The notes under the pieces are model-generated. The model did not search any database, was not told the DNA's origin, and was given only the letters and a program-made list of their open reading frames with translations. Below, piece by piece: positions 1 to 7,842 of a stretch of DNA of 64,000 nt. Source of the stretch: Halomonas caseinilytica. Its GTDB lineage: Bacteria > Pseudomonadota > Gammaproteobacteria > Pseudomonadales > Halomonadaceae. Position 1 is the first letter of the stretch, and every line of letters starts with the position of its first letter. The DNA is taken from positions 1 through 64,000 of the forward strand of contig NZ_BDEP01000017.1 in the NCBI RefSeq assembly GCF_001662305.1, written 5' to 3'. Made by a program: the position numbers and the translations under genes.

Positions 1-26
1 GAAATAGATGAAGAGCCTTTTTCATC

Positions 27-90
27 CAGCTTCTAGCTTCCAGCCGCGAAGCGGCGCTCTTCCAGCTATGATCTAGCTTTCAGCTTGTTT
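27..90. repeat. AGCTT-rich intergenic repeat at window edge
   Basis: The bases around the end of the MerR gene contain repeated AGCTT/TAGCTT words in two blocks (about 27-44 and 62-86) flanking a small hairpin, CCGC-GAA-GCGG at 44-54. This looks like a dispersed intergenic repeat, but only one copy is visible here and the left side is cut by the window edge, so its class is not established. The right block slightly overlaps the 3-prime end of the neighbouring gene. Confidence 0.3.
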
Positions 91-523
91 CCCCCAGTTG
101 CCGCAGGACGTCCCGGGCGCGCTGGTCCACGTCGTCGATCTCCAGGCGCATCAGGCGAATGTCCTCCATCTGACGGTCGAGGTTGGCGCGCTTCTCCTCG
201 AGAATCTCGAGCAGGCGCTTGAGCTGGCGCGCGTTACCGTCGGGCATGGCGTCGTACATCATCACCACCTCGCGGATCTCCGCCAGCGAAAAGCCCAGAC
301 GCTTGCCCCTCAAGGTCAGCTTGAGCCGGACGCGGTCCTTTTCACGGTAGATGCGCTTCTGGCCTTGCCGTGAGGGGGCCAGCAGGCCTTCCTGTTCATA
401 GAAGCGGATGGTGCGAGGAGTTACCTCGAACATTCTGGCCAATTCACCGATGCTGTAAGTACGTTGCTGCCGAGGCAAGGCATCGGCATGTTCATCGAGA
501 TCCTGAGATGGCGATCGACTCAT
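80..523 (-). CDS. liuR: MerR-family regulator, LiuR type
   Basis: A 147-residue MerR-family DNA-binding regulator. A short polar N-terminal extension (about 20 residues) is followed by the winged-helix segment YSIGELARMFEVTPRTIRFY and the EQEGLLAPSR wing, then a coiled-coil dimerisation helix (about residues 85-140). No cysteine-rich effector loop is present, so it does not look like a metal sensor. LiuR regulators control branched-chain amino acid and acyl-CoA catabolism, and this gene diverges from exactly such genes. A perfect 16-bp ACGT-type palindrome lies 61 bases upstream of its start and suggests autoregulation as well as control of the divergent operon. The family call is firm; the LiuR subgroup rests on context and operator. 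Confidence 0.8.
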   Translation of the reverse strand: MSRSPSQDLDEHADALPRQQRTYSIGELARMFEVTPRTIRFYEQEGLLAPSRQGQKRIYREKDRVRLKLTLRGKRLGFSLAEIREVVMMYDAMPDGNARQLKRLLEILEEKRANLDRQMEDIRLMRLEIDDVDQRARDVLRQLGETS

Positions 524-583
524 ATGACGTCATTTCCTGTAGCCGGGCGACTTTCCCGCCTCGTTTGGCAACCCTAGACGAGG

Positions 584-599
584 TTTACGTTAACGTAAA
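584..599. promoter_or_regulatory. Perfect 16-bp palindrome, probable LiuR operator
   Basis: TTTACGTTAACGTAAA reads identically on both strands and sits between liuR (start 523) and the divergent acyl-CoA dehydrogenase (start 743). It resembles the ACGT-centred operators described for LiuR. On the liuR strand its first six bases could be a -35 hexamer (TTTACG) 17 bases from TAGGGT, which would fit autorepression. Binding is inferred. Confidence 0.7.
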
Positions 600-631
600 G
601 TGCTTGTTCGACCATGGGGTGATATGGGATA

Positions 632-651
632 AACCTAGCAAGTGCTAGGTT
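632..651. promoter_or_regulatory. Second dyad operator in the liuR/acyl-CoA dehydrogenase gap
   Basis: AACCTAGCA and TGCTAGGTT form perfect 9-base arms around AG. The site lies 92 bases before the acyl-CoA dehydrogenase start and differs in sequence from the LiuR-like palindrome 32 bases away. It looks like an operator for a second regulator that I cannot name. Confidence 0.5.
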
Positions 652-742
652 GATGCCTCGCCAGGCTGGAAAGCCGGTTTTCGGCATGGTGGGCATTCAT
701 CACCGACCCCGCATGCCACTGCCGTTCGACGAGAGGTTCCCC

Positions 743-1909
743 ATGGATTTTGCGCTGACCGAAGACCAGAAGGCGTTGGCCGACGCCGCCGCCGATTTCG
801 CCCGGGCCGAGCTGGCCGAGCATGCCGCGGAGTGGGACGCACACTCGCATTTCCCGGTGGACGTGATCCGTCGAGCGGGTGAGGCGGGCTTTCTCGGCAT
901 TTATACGCCCGAAGAGCACGGCGGGCTCGGCCTGTCGCGGCTCGAGGCCTCCTTGATCTTCGAGCAGCTCGCCCAGGGCTGCGTATCCACGACCGCCTAT
1001 CTCACCATTCACAATATGGTGACCTGGATGGTCGCGAGCTGGGGCGACGACGCCCTGCGGGCGCGTTATGTGCCGGCCATGATAGCTGGTGAGGCGCTGG
1101 GCTCATACTGCCTGACCGAACCCGGAGCCGGCTCCGATGCCGCCAGCCTCAGGACGCGGGCGGTCAGGGATGGCGATGATTATGTCATCAACGGCTCGAA
1201 GATGTTCATCTCCGGTGCCGGTGCCACGGAAGTGCTGGTGGTGATGGCCCGCACCGGCGAGCCGGACAGCGGGGCGGGTGGTGTCTCGGCCCTGCTGGTG
1301 CCGGCGGATGCCGAGGGCATCGAATACGGCAAGAACGAGGAGAAGATGGGCTGGAAGAGTCAGCCCACGCGGCTGGTCAGCTTCGACGACGTGCGCGTGC
1401 CGGTCGGCCATCGGCTGGGCAACGAGGGCGAGGGGTTCAAGTTCGCCATGAAAGGGCTGGACGGCGGCCGGCTCAATATCGCCAGCTGTTCGCTGGGGGC
1501 CGCCCAGCAGGCGTTGACGCTGTCGAGGGACTACCTGGCCGAGCGCAGGCAGTTCGGACGCGAGCTGTCTTCCTTTCAGGCGCTGCAGTTCAAGATTGCC
1601 GACATGGCAAGCGACCTGACTGCCGCCCGGTTGATGGTTCGCCACGCCGCCTGGCGGCTCGACCAGAACGACCCCGAGGCCACCGCGCATTGCGCCATGG
1701 CCAAGCGCTTCGCCACCGATGTCGGCTTCAATGTCTGCAACGAGGCCCTGCAGTTGCATGGCGGCTATGGTTACATCCGGGAGTATCCCCTGGAGCGCCT
1801 GGTGCGCGACACCCGCGTGCACCAGATCCTCGAGGGAACCAACGAGATCATGCGCTTGATCGCCGCTCGTCGGCTGCTGGCCGATGGCGTCATCGAGTCG
1901 CTTCAATAA
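743..1909 (+). CDS. Acyl-CoA dehydrogenase, probable isobutyryl-CoA dehydrogenase
   Basis: A 388-residue FAD-dependent acyl-CoA dehydrogenase. The start at 743 (MDFALTEDQ) has GAGAGG upstream and matches the family N-terminus; an in-frame start at 650 would add an unrelated stretch. The FAD-binding segment YCLTEPGAGSDAAS and the C-terminal HGGYGYIREYPLER and QILEGTNEIMR motifs are intact, with the catalytic glutamate near residue 364. The next two genes act on methacrylyl-CoA products and 3-hydroxyisobutyrate, so the likely reaction is isobutyryl-CoA to methacrylyl-CoA in valine breakdown. Short-chain specificity is inferred from neighbours; a 2-methylbutyryl-CoA enzyme is possible. Confidence 0.85.
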   Translation: MDFALTEDQKALADAAADFARAELAEHAAEWDAHSHFPVDVIRRAGEAGFLGIYTPEEHGGLGLSRLEASLIFEQLAQGCVSTTAYLTIHNMVTWMVASWGDDALRARYVPAMIAGEALGSYCLTEPGAGSDAASLRTRAVRDGDDYVINGSKMFISGAGATEVLVVMARTGEPDSGAGGVSALLVPADAEGIEYGKNEEKMGWKSQPTRLVSFDDVRVPVGHRLGNEGEGFKFAMKGLDGGRLNIASCSLGAAQQALTLSRDYLAERRQFGRELSSFQALQFKIADMASDLTAARLMVRHAAWRLDQNDPEATAHCAMAKRFATDVGFNVCNEALQLHGGYGYIREYPLERLVRDTRVHQILEGTNEIMRLIAARRLLADGVIESLQ

Positions 1910-1930
1910 CCGGACACCAGGAGAACAGCG

Positions 1931-3064
1931 ATGACGGACCTCGCGGTTTGCTTCGATGAACTGCCCACGCGTGGCGGCGGACGTATCGGCGTGGCCAGGC
2001 TCAACGCGCCCAAGGCCCTGAACGCCTTGTCGCTGGAGATGATCCAGCTAGTGGCCGACAAGCTCGATGCCTGGGCGGTGGATCCCGGGGTGGTGGCCGT
2101 CTGGCTCGAGGGCAGTGGCGACAAGGCCTTCTGCGCCGGGGGCGATGTGGTGGCCTTGTATCGCGCCCTTCAGGAAACGAGCCAGTCGGATTTCCCTGCG
2201 ACCTATTTCACTGCCGAGTACCGTCTCGATCATCGCATCCATACCTATCCCAAGCCCTTGCTGGTGTGGGGCGACGGCATCGTCATGGGCGGCGGCCTCG
2301 GCCTGGTGGTCGGCGGCTTCCAGCGGCTGGTCACCGAGACGACGCTCATCGCCATGCCGGAAATCACCATCGGCCTGTACCCCGATATCGGTGCCAGCTG
2401 GTTCCTGGGACGCATGCCGAAGGGCATCGGCGCCTATCTCGGCCTGACTGGCGCCCAGCTCAATGCCCGCGATGCGCTGGACCTGGGGCTGGGAGATCGT
2501 TTCGTGCCGCGGGAGCGTCGCGACGACCTGCTCGGGGCCCTGACCGAGGCCGATTATGGCGAACGCGAGGTGCCGACCTGCCGCCGTACCGTGATGCAGG
2601 TGCTCGATCGCTTCGAGGATCGCCAGCAAGCGCCCGAAGGGCGAGTGTGTCGACATCGCGACCATCTCCAGGCCATGGTCGATCGCAGCGACGTGGTCGA
2701 GGCGGTGGATCACCTGCTGGCCGATGATCGTGACGATGCTTGGCTGGCCGCCAACCGGGGCAGGCTGGAAACCGGCTGTCCGCTGACCGCGCATCTGGTG
2801 TGGCGCATGCTGGAACGCCATCGTCACGGCAGCCTGGCCGATGCCTTCCGCGACGAACTGGCGCTGTCGGTGCAATGTTGCCATCGCGGCGATCTCGCCG
2901 AGGGGGTGAGGGCGCTGTTGATCGACAAGGACAAGCAGCCCCGCTGGTCCCATCGTGATGTGGCCAGTGTGCCGGAGGCGGAGGTGCAGGCACTCATGAG
3001 GTCGCCCTGGGATGACGAACATCATCCCCTGAGGGATCTGGGAGTTGGGCAGAGAATCCAATAA
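1931..3064 (+). CDS. 3-hydroxyisobutyryl-CoA hydrolase (crotonase fold)
   Basis: A 377-residue enoyl-CoA hydratase/isomerase-superfamily protein of the long HIBCH type. It has the CoA oxyanion-hole segment GDKAFCAGGDVVALY near residues 58-72, the GGGLGLVVGG loop, and the hydrolase-type EITIGLYPDIGASWFL segment, followed by the extended C-terminal half typical of HIBCH. It would release 3-hydroxyisobutyrate from its CoA ester, the step between the upstream dehydrogenase and downstream MmsB. It begins 21 bases after the dehydrogenase with GGAGA upstream, so the two are probably co-transcribed. Methacrylyl-CoA hydratase itself is not visible in the window. Confidence 0.85.
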   Translation: MTDLAVCFDELPTRGGGRIGVARLNAPKALNALSLEMIQLVADKLDAWAVDPGVVAVWLEGSGDKAFCAGGDVVALYRALQETSQSDFPATYFTAEYRLDHRIHTYPKPLLVWGDGIVMGGGLGLVVGGFQRLVTETTLIAMPEITIGLYPDIGASWFLGRMPKGIGAYLGLTGAQLNARDALDLGLGDRFVPRERRDDLLGALTEADYGEREVPTCRRTVMQVLDRFEDRQQAPEGRVCRHRDHLQAMVDRSDVVEAVDHLLADDRDDAWLAANRGRLETGCPLTAHLVWRMLERHRHGSLADAFRDELALSVQCCHRGDLAEGVRALLIDKDKQPRWSHRDVASVPEAEVQALMRSPWDDEHHPLRDLGVGQRIQ

Positions 3065-3189
3065 GAGCGCATTTCAAACGCTCAACGGTAGTGGGCGCCG
3101 GGAAAGCCCACTTCGCTCGCCGACTTTTAAGGTAGCGCTTCCGTCGACTTTTAAGACAGTGCTTTGGAACTGGCGGACGAATCCAATAA
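3054..3189 (+). repeat. Structured spacer with short direct repeats before mmsB
   Basis: GAATCCAATAA occurs at the 3-prime end of the hydrolase gene (3054-3064) and again at 3179-3189. Between them, CGACTTTTAAG is repeated in tandem (3121-3131 and 3145-3155), each copy followed by a similar nine-base tail, and AGTGGGC/GCCCACT can form a hairpin (3090-3096 with 3106-3112). The segment at 3111-3125 is nearly repeated at 5417-5431. It may be an attenuating or processing element or the trace of a small duplication. Confidence 0.45.
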
Positions 3190-3219
3190 AAGACTCACCA
3201 ATGATCGAGGAGCAGTGCC

Positions 3220-4122
3220 ATGAAAATCGCCTTCATCGGACTCGGTAACATGGGCACGCCCATGGCCACCAACCTGGTCGGGGCTGGCCACGAGGTCGTG
3301 GTCTTCGATCTCGTCGAGAGCGCCATGGCGGCGCTGGAGAAGGAAGGCGCGCGCCGTGCCGAGAGTGCCGAGGCGGCCTGCGCGGAAGCCGAGGTGGTCA
3401 TCTCCATGCTGCCCGCCGGCGTGCACGTTCGAGGACTCTATCTGGGCGCCGACAGCCAGGGCCTGCTCGATTCTCTCGACCACAAGCCGTTGATCATTGA
3501 TGCCTCGACCATCTCGCCCGACGATGCCCGTGTCGTCGGCGAGGCGGCCGCCGAGCGTGGCCTGACCTACCTGGATGCGCCGGTATCCGGTGGTATCGGT
3601 GGCGCCAAGGCCGGCACGCTGACCTTCATCGTCGGCGGTGACGAGGCGGGCTTCGAACAGGCCCGGCCCGTGCTCGAGTGCATGGGGCGCAATATCTTCC
3701 ATGCCGGCCGGATCGGTGACGGCCAGGTGGCCAAGATCTGCAACAACATGCTGCTCGGCATCCTGATGAGCGGGACCGCCGAGGCGCTCGCGCTCGGCGT
3801 GAAAAACGGCCTGGATCCGGCGGTGCTCTCCGAGATCATGAAGCAGAGCAGCGGCGGCAACTGGGCGCTCAATGTCTATAATCCCTGGCCCGGTGTGATG
3901 GAAGGCTCAGCGGCTTCCCGGGACTATCAGGGCGGCTTTCTCACCGACCTCATGGCCAAGGACCTGGGACTGGCCTGGGAACTGGCGCTCAAGACGCGTG
4001 CCGGCGTGCCCATGGGCTCTCAGGCCCGCAACCTCTTTGCCCTGCACAGTGCCCAGGGCAATGGCGGGCTGGACTTCTCCAGCATCCAGACACTCTACCG
4101 GGCCGGTGAGGACGACGCCTGA
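3220..4122 (+). CDS. mmsB: 3-hydroxyisobutyrate dehydrogenase
   Basis: A 300-residue NAD-dependent beta-hydroxyacid dehydrogenase that oxidises 3-hydroxyisobutyrate to methylmalonate semialdehyde in valine catabolism. The N-terminal Rossmann motif is FIGLGNMGTPMA, the substrate motif is DAPVSGGIGGAKAGTL (about residues 122-137), and the catalytic lysine is K172 in GDGQVAKICNNM; all are intact. GAGGAG sits just before the start. The usual partner mmsA (methylmalonate-semialdehyde dehydrogenase) is not adjacent. Position after the HIBCH gene supports the assignment over related tartronate semialdehyde reductases. Confidence 0.9.
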   Translation: MKIAFIGLGNMGTPMATNLVGAGHEVVVFDLVESAMAALEKEGARRAESAEAACAEAEVVISMLPAGVHVRGLYLGADSQGLLDSLDHKPLIIDASTISPDDARVVGEAAAERGLTYLDAPVSGGIGGAKAGTLTFIVGGDEAGFEQARPVLECMGRNIFHAGRIGDGQVAKICNNMLLGILMSGTAEALALGVKNGLDPAVLSEIMKQSSGGNWALNVYNPWPGVMEGSAASRDYQGGFLTDLMAKDLGLAWELALKTRAGVPMGSQARNLFALHSAQGNGGLDFSSIQTLYRAGEDDA

Positions 4123-4175
4123 TCGCGTCGCCACGCGGAAAGGGGCGTTCCGGGGTTGGCAGCGGCGGCATTTCA

Positions 4176-4200
4176 ATCTACATTATATAAAAATGTAGAT
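4176..4200. promoter_or_regulatory. AT-rich inverted repeat immediately upstream of gcdH
   Basis: ATCTACATT (4176-4184) and AATGTAGAT (4192-4200) are perfect 9-base arms around seven A/T bases, followed by a short T run. It ends 16 bases before the gcdH start. It could be an operator (for example for a LysR- or GntR-type glutarate regulator encoded elsewhere), a weak terminator for mmsB, or both. The AT content contrasts sharply with the flanks. Confidence 0.5.
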
Positions 4201-4216
4201 ATTTTTGGAGCGCCCT

Positions 4217-5398
4217 ATGAGCCAGATCACCCCCGTCACTTGGGACGACCCCTTCCGCCTGATCGACCAGCTCGACGGGGAGGAGCGGCTGGTCCAGCAG
4301 ACGGCCCGCGATTATTGCCAGGACAAGTTGCTGCCTCGGGTGCTGGAGGCCAATCGGCACGAGCGCTTCGACCGCGAGATCATGACCGAGATGGGCGAGC
4401 TGGGCCTGCTGGGCGCCACCATCGACGGCTATGGCTGCGCGGGCATGAACTACGTCAGCTATGGACTGATTGCCCGCGAAGTGGAGCGGGTCGATTCCGG
4501 CTATCGCAGTGCCATGAGCGTGCAGTCCAGCCTGGTGATGTACCCCATCCATGCCTTCGGCAGCGAGGCTCAGAAGGACCGCTACCTGCCTCGACTGGCC
4601 AGTGGCGAATGGGTGGGCGCCTTCGGCCTCACCGAGCCGGATCACGGCTCGGACCCCGGCAGCATGTCCACACGCGCCACACGCACCGAGAACGGCTGGC
4701 GGCTCAACGGCACCAAGACATGGATCACCAACTCGCCGATCGCCGATGTCTTCGTGGTCTGGGCGCGGGACAACGAGGGCCTGGTGCGCGGTTTCATCCT
4801 CGAACGGGGCATGGAAGGCCTGTCGGCGCCCAAGATCGAGGGCAAGTTCAGCCTGCGTGCTTCGGTGACCGGCCAGATCGCCATGCAGGACGTCGAGGTT
4901 GACGACGCTCAGCGGTTGCCCGGCGTGACCGGCCTCAAGGGGCCATTCTCCTGCCTCAACCGAGCTCGCTACGGTATCGCCTGGGGCAGCATGGGCGCGG
5001 CCGAGGCCTGCTGGCACGCCGCGCGCGACTATACCCTGGAGCGCAAGCAGTTCGGTCGCCCGCTGGCCGCCAACCAGTTGATCCAGAAGAAACTCGCCGA
5101 CATGCAGACCGAGATCGCGCTGGGGCTTCAGGCTGCCTTGAGGGCCGGGCGCATGATCGACGAAGGCCAACTGGTGCCCGAGGTCATCTCGCTGATCAAG
5201 CGAAACAACTGCGGCAAGGCGCTGGACATCGCCCGCCAGGCCCGGGACATGCACGGCGGCAATGGCATCAGCGACGAATATCATGTGATCCGCCATGTGA
5301 TGAACCTCGAGGCGGTGAATACCTACGAGGGCACCCACGATGTGCATGCGTTGATCCTGGGCAGGGCGCAGACCGGCCTGCAGGCCTTCACCGGTTAG
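4217..5398 (+). CDS. gcdH: Glutaryl-CoA dehydrogenase
   Basis: A 393-residue acyl-CoA dehydrogenase-family flavoenzyme that oxidises and decarboxylates glutaryl-CoA to crotonyl-CoA at the end of lysine and tryptophan breakdown. The start at 4217 ([15 protein letters not shown]) has GGAG six bases upstream; a TTG four codons earlier is less likely. GcdH-specific features are the [15 protein letters not shown] segment, [15 protein letters not shown], and the C-terminal [16 protein letters not shown] with catalytic glutamate near residue 371. The CoA-transferase downstream would supply glutaryl-CoA. An AT-rich dyad lies immediately upstream. Confidence 0.93.
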   Translation: MSQITPVTWDDPFRLIDQLDGEERLVQQTARDYCQDKLLPRVLEANRHERFDREIMTEMGELGLLGATIDGYGCAGMNYVSYGLIAREVERVDSGYRSAMSVQSSLVMYPIHAFGSEAQKDRYLPRLASGEWVGAFGLTEPDHGSDPGSMSTRATRTENGWRLNGTKTWITNSPIADVFVVWARDNEGLVRGFILERGMEGLSAPKIEGKFSLRASVTGQIAMQDVEVDDAQRLPGVTGLKGPFSCLNRARYGIAWGSMGAAEACWHAARDYTLERKQFGRPLAANQLIQKKLADMQTEIALGLQAALRAGRMIDEGQLVPEVISLIKRNNCGKALDIARQARDMHGGNGISDEYHVIRHVMNLEAVNTYEGTHDVHALILGRAQTGLQAFTG

Positions 5399-5416
5399 GC
5401 ATTGTCTGAAAACTGC

Positions 5417-5506
5417 CTTCGCTCACCGACTGTTCGAAACCTGAGAGCGGTGAGCGATGCCTCTTCTGACGTTGGCAAGAGACCTTCTCTTGCAATTCTG
5501 CAAGGA
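5417..5506 (+). promoter_or_regulatory. Multi-hairpin leader before the CoA-transferase, with RBS-masking alternative
   Basis: Three stems can form in the 114-base gap. Arms at 5419-5428 and 5448-5457 are a perfect 10-base pair. GCAAGAGA (5475-5482) pairs with TCTCTTGC (5486-5493). CTTGCA (5489-5494) pairs with TGCAAG (5499-5504) and overlaps both the previous stem and the likely ribosome-binding bases AAGGA (5502-5506). The last two stems exclude each other, as in a translational switch. Stem pairing is read directly; regulation is inferred. Confidence 0.4.
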
Positions 5507-5512
5507 ACCAAC

Positions 5513-6718
5513 ATGAGCGGACCGCTGGAAGGCGTTGTGGTGCTGGACATGTCACGGGTGCTGGCCGGCCCCTGGGCAGGCCAGTTGCTCGCCGACATGG
5601 GTGCCCGAGTCATCAAGATCGAGCATCCCGAGCGTGGGGACGATACCCGTGGCTGGGGGCCGCCTTGGTGGGAAGGCGGGGCAAACGCCGAGCGGCTGGC
5701 CGCCTATTATCTGTCTGCCAATCGTGGCAAGCGTTCGCTGGCCGTGGATATCGCCACCGAAGAGGGGCAGGCACTGGTTCGGGAGTTGGCCGCCGGGGCC
5801 GATGTGCTGCTCGAGAACTTCAAGGTCGGCGGTCTCGCCAAGTACGGGCTGGCCCCGGCAAGCCTGCGCGAGCGCAATCCGCGGTTGATCGCCTGTTCGA
5901 TCACTGGATTCGGTCAGGACGGCCCTTATGCCGGACGGGCCGGCTACGATTTCATGATCCAGGCCATGGGCGGGTTGATGAGCTTGACCGGCGAGCCCGA
6001 TGGCATGCCGATGAAGACGGGCGTGGCCATCACCGATGTGATGACCGGCCTCTACGCGACCATCGGGGTACTGGCCGCGCTCCACGAGCGTCGCGCGACC
6101 GGTGTCGGGCGACACATCGACGTGGCGTTGCTCGACGTTCAGCTGGCGACATTGGCCAACCAGGCCTTGAATGCCCTGGTGACGGGGGAAGATCCCGTGC
6201 GTCACGGCAATGCCCACCCCAATATCGTGCCTTATCAGGCCTTCGCCTGCGCCGATGGCCACCTGGTTCTGACGGTGGGCAACGACACCCAGTTCGCTCG
6301 GTTGGCAAACCTGCTGGGGCATCCGCAATGGGCCGAGGATCCGGCCTTCGCCACCAACGCCGCCCGGGTGGCGCATCGCGATGTGCTGGTGCCGAAGATT
6401 GCCTCGGTCTTCCTGACGCGAGGGCGTGATGCCTGGCTCGCCGACCTGGAGGCGCTGGGCATCCCGGCCGGTCCCATCAATACCCTCAGCGAGGCCTTTG
6501 CCGACCCCCAGGTTCGTCACCGTGGCTTGTACCGGGAGCTCTCGCGACAGGGCCAGAGCCTGCCCCAGGTGGCCAACCCGTTGCGCTTCGATGGCAGAAG
6601 CGCCACCAGCGATACACCGCCGCCGGTGCTTGGCCAGGACAGCGACGCCGTGCTCGCCGAGATGGGGCTTTCCGTCGAGGAGATCGACGAACTGAGACGG
6701 CGCGGTATCGTACGGTGA
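5513..6718 (+). CDS. Class III (CaiB/BaiF) CoA-transferase, probable glutarate CoA-transferase
   Basis: A 401-residue class III CoA-transferase. The start at 5513 (MSGPLEGVVVLDMSR) is preceded by AAGGA. Family features include LAGPWAGQLLADMGARVIKIEHPERGDDTR, the LLENFKVGG segment, and GYDFMIQAMGG with the likely catalytic aspartate near residue 146. Close linkage with gcdH is typical of succinyl-CoA:glutarate CoA-transferases, so its probable job is activating glutarate for GcdH. Substrate is inferred from context. The preceding spacer contains hairpins that may control translation. Converges on the DUF1513 gene. Confidence 0.82.
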   Translation: MSGPLEGVVVLDMSRVLAGPWAGQLLADMGARVIKIEHPERGDDTRGWGPPWWEGGANAERLAAYYLSANRGKRSLAVDIATEEGQALVRELAAGADVLLENFKVGGLAKYGLAPASLRERNPRLIACSITGFGQDGPYAGRAGYDFMIQAMGGLMSLTGEPDGMPMKTGVAITDVMTGLYATIGVLAALHERRATGVGRHIDVALLDVQLATLANQALNALVTGEDPVRHGNAHPNIVPYQAFACADGHLVLTVGNDTQFARLANLLGHPQWAEDPAFATNAARVAHRDVLVPKIASVFLTRGRDAWLADLEALGIPAGPINTLSEAFADPQVRHRGLYRELSRQGQSLPQVANPLRFDGRSATSDTPPPVLGQDSDAVLAEMGLSVEEIDELRRRGIVR

Positions 6719-6749
6719 TGCTAGCCCAGCGCGAGGGCGCCGGGGGCGT

Positions 6750-7838
6750 TCAGGTCAGGTGGTTGTCCCAGCGGATGGCCAGTGATTCGAGAGCCTGTGG
6801 TGCGCTGCCGTCGCCGCCAACCCGGTAAAGACCGCCGCGGCCAGAGGAGACCAGAAAGTCGCCCTGTCCGTCACAGCGGGCGCCAGCGGCATCCGGCAGG
6901 TGGTGGCTGGCCAGTAGCCGGCCATCCCGGCTGTCGATCAATAGCACACGGTGACCGCGCGGGGCAGTGATCAGCGCACGGGGTGTGCTCCGGGCGATAG
7001 CAATGCTGGCCGTGTACTGGCGCAGCTCGTCGGTGAGCGGGCCGGGCAGTTCGATCTCGGTGAAGTCGCCTTGAGGGGACAAGCGTGCGAGCAAGGGCCG
7101 CCGTTCCCATTCCGCCCCTTGGTACTGATAGCCGGCGATCACGGTGCCGTCGGTGGCCACATCGAGATGTCGGCAACTGAGCTGGTGGTGGCTGGGCGAG
7201 TGGCGAGCCGTTATCTCGCCGCTCTCGCGGTCCAACAGCATGAGTGCCGGCGCCATGACGTCGAGATTGAGCTTGGCGCGGCCATAATCGGGATGCGTAC
7301 GAATGCCGCCAAGGGCGATGGCCAGGGTGCGGCCGTCCGGCATCAGGCGCAGTTCGTGAGGCCCGATGCCATCCAGGGGCAGGTCATGGCAATGTGCATA
7401 GTCTCGTTCGGCGTCGTAGACGCGCACCAGTCCCGCGGCGTCTTCGATGCGGTTGGCGGTGACGTAGAGGTAGCGTCCGCTCGTCTCGAAGACGCCATGG
7501 CCGTAGAAATGGTGCCCGGGGCCGGCATCGACCCGGGCGACTTCGGCTCGGGCATCGCCGTCGATGACATGCAGCGAACGGCCCGGGCGCCGGGCGAAGA
7601 GCACCGCCTGGGTGCTGCCGGGACGCAGGCAGCCGCCGTGGCAGCGTTCCGGGACCGCGATGCGAAAGGCGCGTCCCGCCTCGATCGAGACGGCCTGGAG
7701 ATAATGGCGACCCTCGGTATCGTCCACGGCGCTGAACACCCAACTCGCCCGAGGCCAGCCCGGCAGGGTCCATCCCAGGCCAGGCAGGGCGAAGGCCCCG
7801 AGCCCGGCGACCGTCTTGAGAAGTTCTCGCCTGCGCAT
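6750..7838 (-). CDS. DUF1513 protein, Tat-exported beta-propeller-like
   Basis: About 362 residues from the start at 7838 (MRRRELLKTVAGLGAFALPGLG), a twin-arginine-like signal peptide; a longer frame upstream overlaps the imelysin gene and is unlikely. The mature part is a DUF1513 protein with repeated strand-turn units (RSLHVIDGDAR, GRYLYVTANRIEDA, LVRVYDAERDY, RVLLIDSRDGRLL) that suggest a propeller fold. No biochemical role is known to me. It is last in a minus-strand set with two imelysins and a di-heme protein and starts four bases after the imelysin stop, so it is probably a periplasmic component of that system. Confidence 0.75.
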   Translation of the reverse strand: MRRRELLKTVAGLGAFALPGLGWTLPGWPRASWVFSAVDDTEGRHYLQAVSIEAGRAFRIAVPERCHGGCLRPGSTQAVLFARRPGRSLHVIDGDARAEVARVDAGPGHHFYGHGVFETSGRYLYVTANRIEDAAGLVRVYDAERDYAHCHDLPLDGIGPHELRLMPDGRTLAIALGGIRTHPDYGRAKLNLDVMAPALMLLDRESGEITARHSPSHHQLSCRHLDVATDGTVIAGYQYQGAEWERRPLLARLSPQGDFTEIELPGPLTDELRQYTASIAIARSTPRALITAPRGHRVLLIDSRDGRLLASHHLPDAAGARCDGQGDFLVSSGRGGLYRVGGDGSAPQALESLAIRWDNHLT

Positions 7839-7842
7839 CGCG

